DNA of 64,000 nt from Sipunculus nudus (lineage: Eukaryota > Annelida > Sipuncula > Golfingiida > Sipunculidae). Where the stretch lies: positions 67,252,926 to 67,316,925 of the forward strand of contig CM049309.1 of NCBI GenBank assembly GCA_026874595.1, written 5' to 3'. Made by a program: the position numbers and the translations under genes. Under the pieces are notes generated by a model that saw only the letters and a list, made by a program, of their open reading frames with translations, was not told where the DNA came from and made no database searches. Shown piece after piece: positions 63,993 through 64,000 of the stretch. Positions within the stretch are counted from its first letter, which is position 1, and the number at the start of each line of letters is the position of its first letter.

Positions 63993-64000
63993 TTTGGTGT
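63993..64000 (+). CDS. TRAPPC13: TRAPPC13, start of fourth visible exon, cut by window edge
   Basis: After TTTGTTTCAG the last 8 bases of the window (TTTGGTGT) join the previous phase-2 end (AT) to read Ile-Leu-Val plus one base. This matches the GTHILV continuation of the family. The rest of the gene lies beyond the window. Confidence 0.85.

Noticed and set aside
1-64000. CRISPR arrays, bacterial operons or phage modules
   Set aside because: Introns, intergenic lengths and repeats are eukaryotic; tandem repeats here have no spacer structure and no bacterial-type genes were seen.

Overview
The window is eukaryotic, AT-rich and mostly non-coding, and it looks like nuclear DNA of a marine invertebrate, most likely a bivalve or other mollusc. 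Three things point there: long introns with GT-AG junctions, two protein genes with animal orthologues, and several copies of tandem-repeat-cored mobile elements of the pearl / helentron-associated (HINE) type known from bivalve genomes. No species can be named from the sequence alone.

Two genes can be supported, and they point away from each other. On the minus strand (32533 to 22485) lies a complete three-exon gene for a 530-residue SLC10-family membrane protein of the P3 (SLC10A3/SLC10A5) kind: signal peptide, glycosylated ectodomain, then a sodium/bile-acid-symporter fold. Its last intron (6.9 kb) holds a tRNA-derived SINE, a 1.26 kb foldback element and a small pogo-type MITE. On the plus strand, from 55489 to the right edge, lies the 5' half of TRAPPC13, a subunit of the TRAPP vesicle-tethering complex. 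Three complete exons and the first 8 bases of a fourth are visible; the upstream exon that should carry the start codon was not found, and the gene runs out of the window.

Region by region: 0.6-2.3 kb holds old tandem repeats. 3-9.2 kb is a diverged duplication of a family-1 HINE plus its left flank, split by a 1.1 kb pogo-type element. 15.1-16.8 kb is an almost intact family-1 HINE followed by an odd GC-rich patch. 17.5-18.8 kb is a family-2 HINE. 19.6-22.5 kb is probably the long 3' UTR of the SLC10 gene. 22.5-32.5 kb is that gene. 32.6-55.4 kb is intergenic, or the first intron of TRAPPC13, with minisatellites (35.5, 42.4-43.3 and 50.4-51.5 kb), MITEs, a hammerhead-ribozyme-bearing inverted repeat at 46 kb, a reverse-strand family-1 HINE at 48 kb and a degenerate HINE at 52.3-53.3 kb. 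55.5-64 kb is TRAPPC13, whose large intron carries a 2.1 kb family-2 HINE.

The most interesting non-genic signals are: two unrelated-looking element families that share one architecture (a 5' hairpin that doubles as an inverted repeat, a tandem core, a subterminal inverted copy, a 3' hairpin and a CTAGT end); a near-complete type I hammerhead ribozyme core in a 68-bp-arm inverted repeat flanked by (TA)n; and a foldback element with 165-bp arms. Most other open frames in the window read through repeats or AT-rich DNA and are not annotated as genes. All assignments were made by eye from the sequence.
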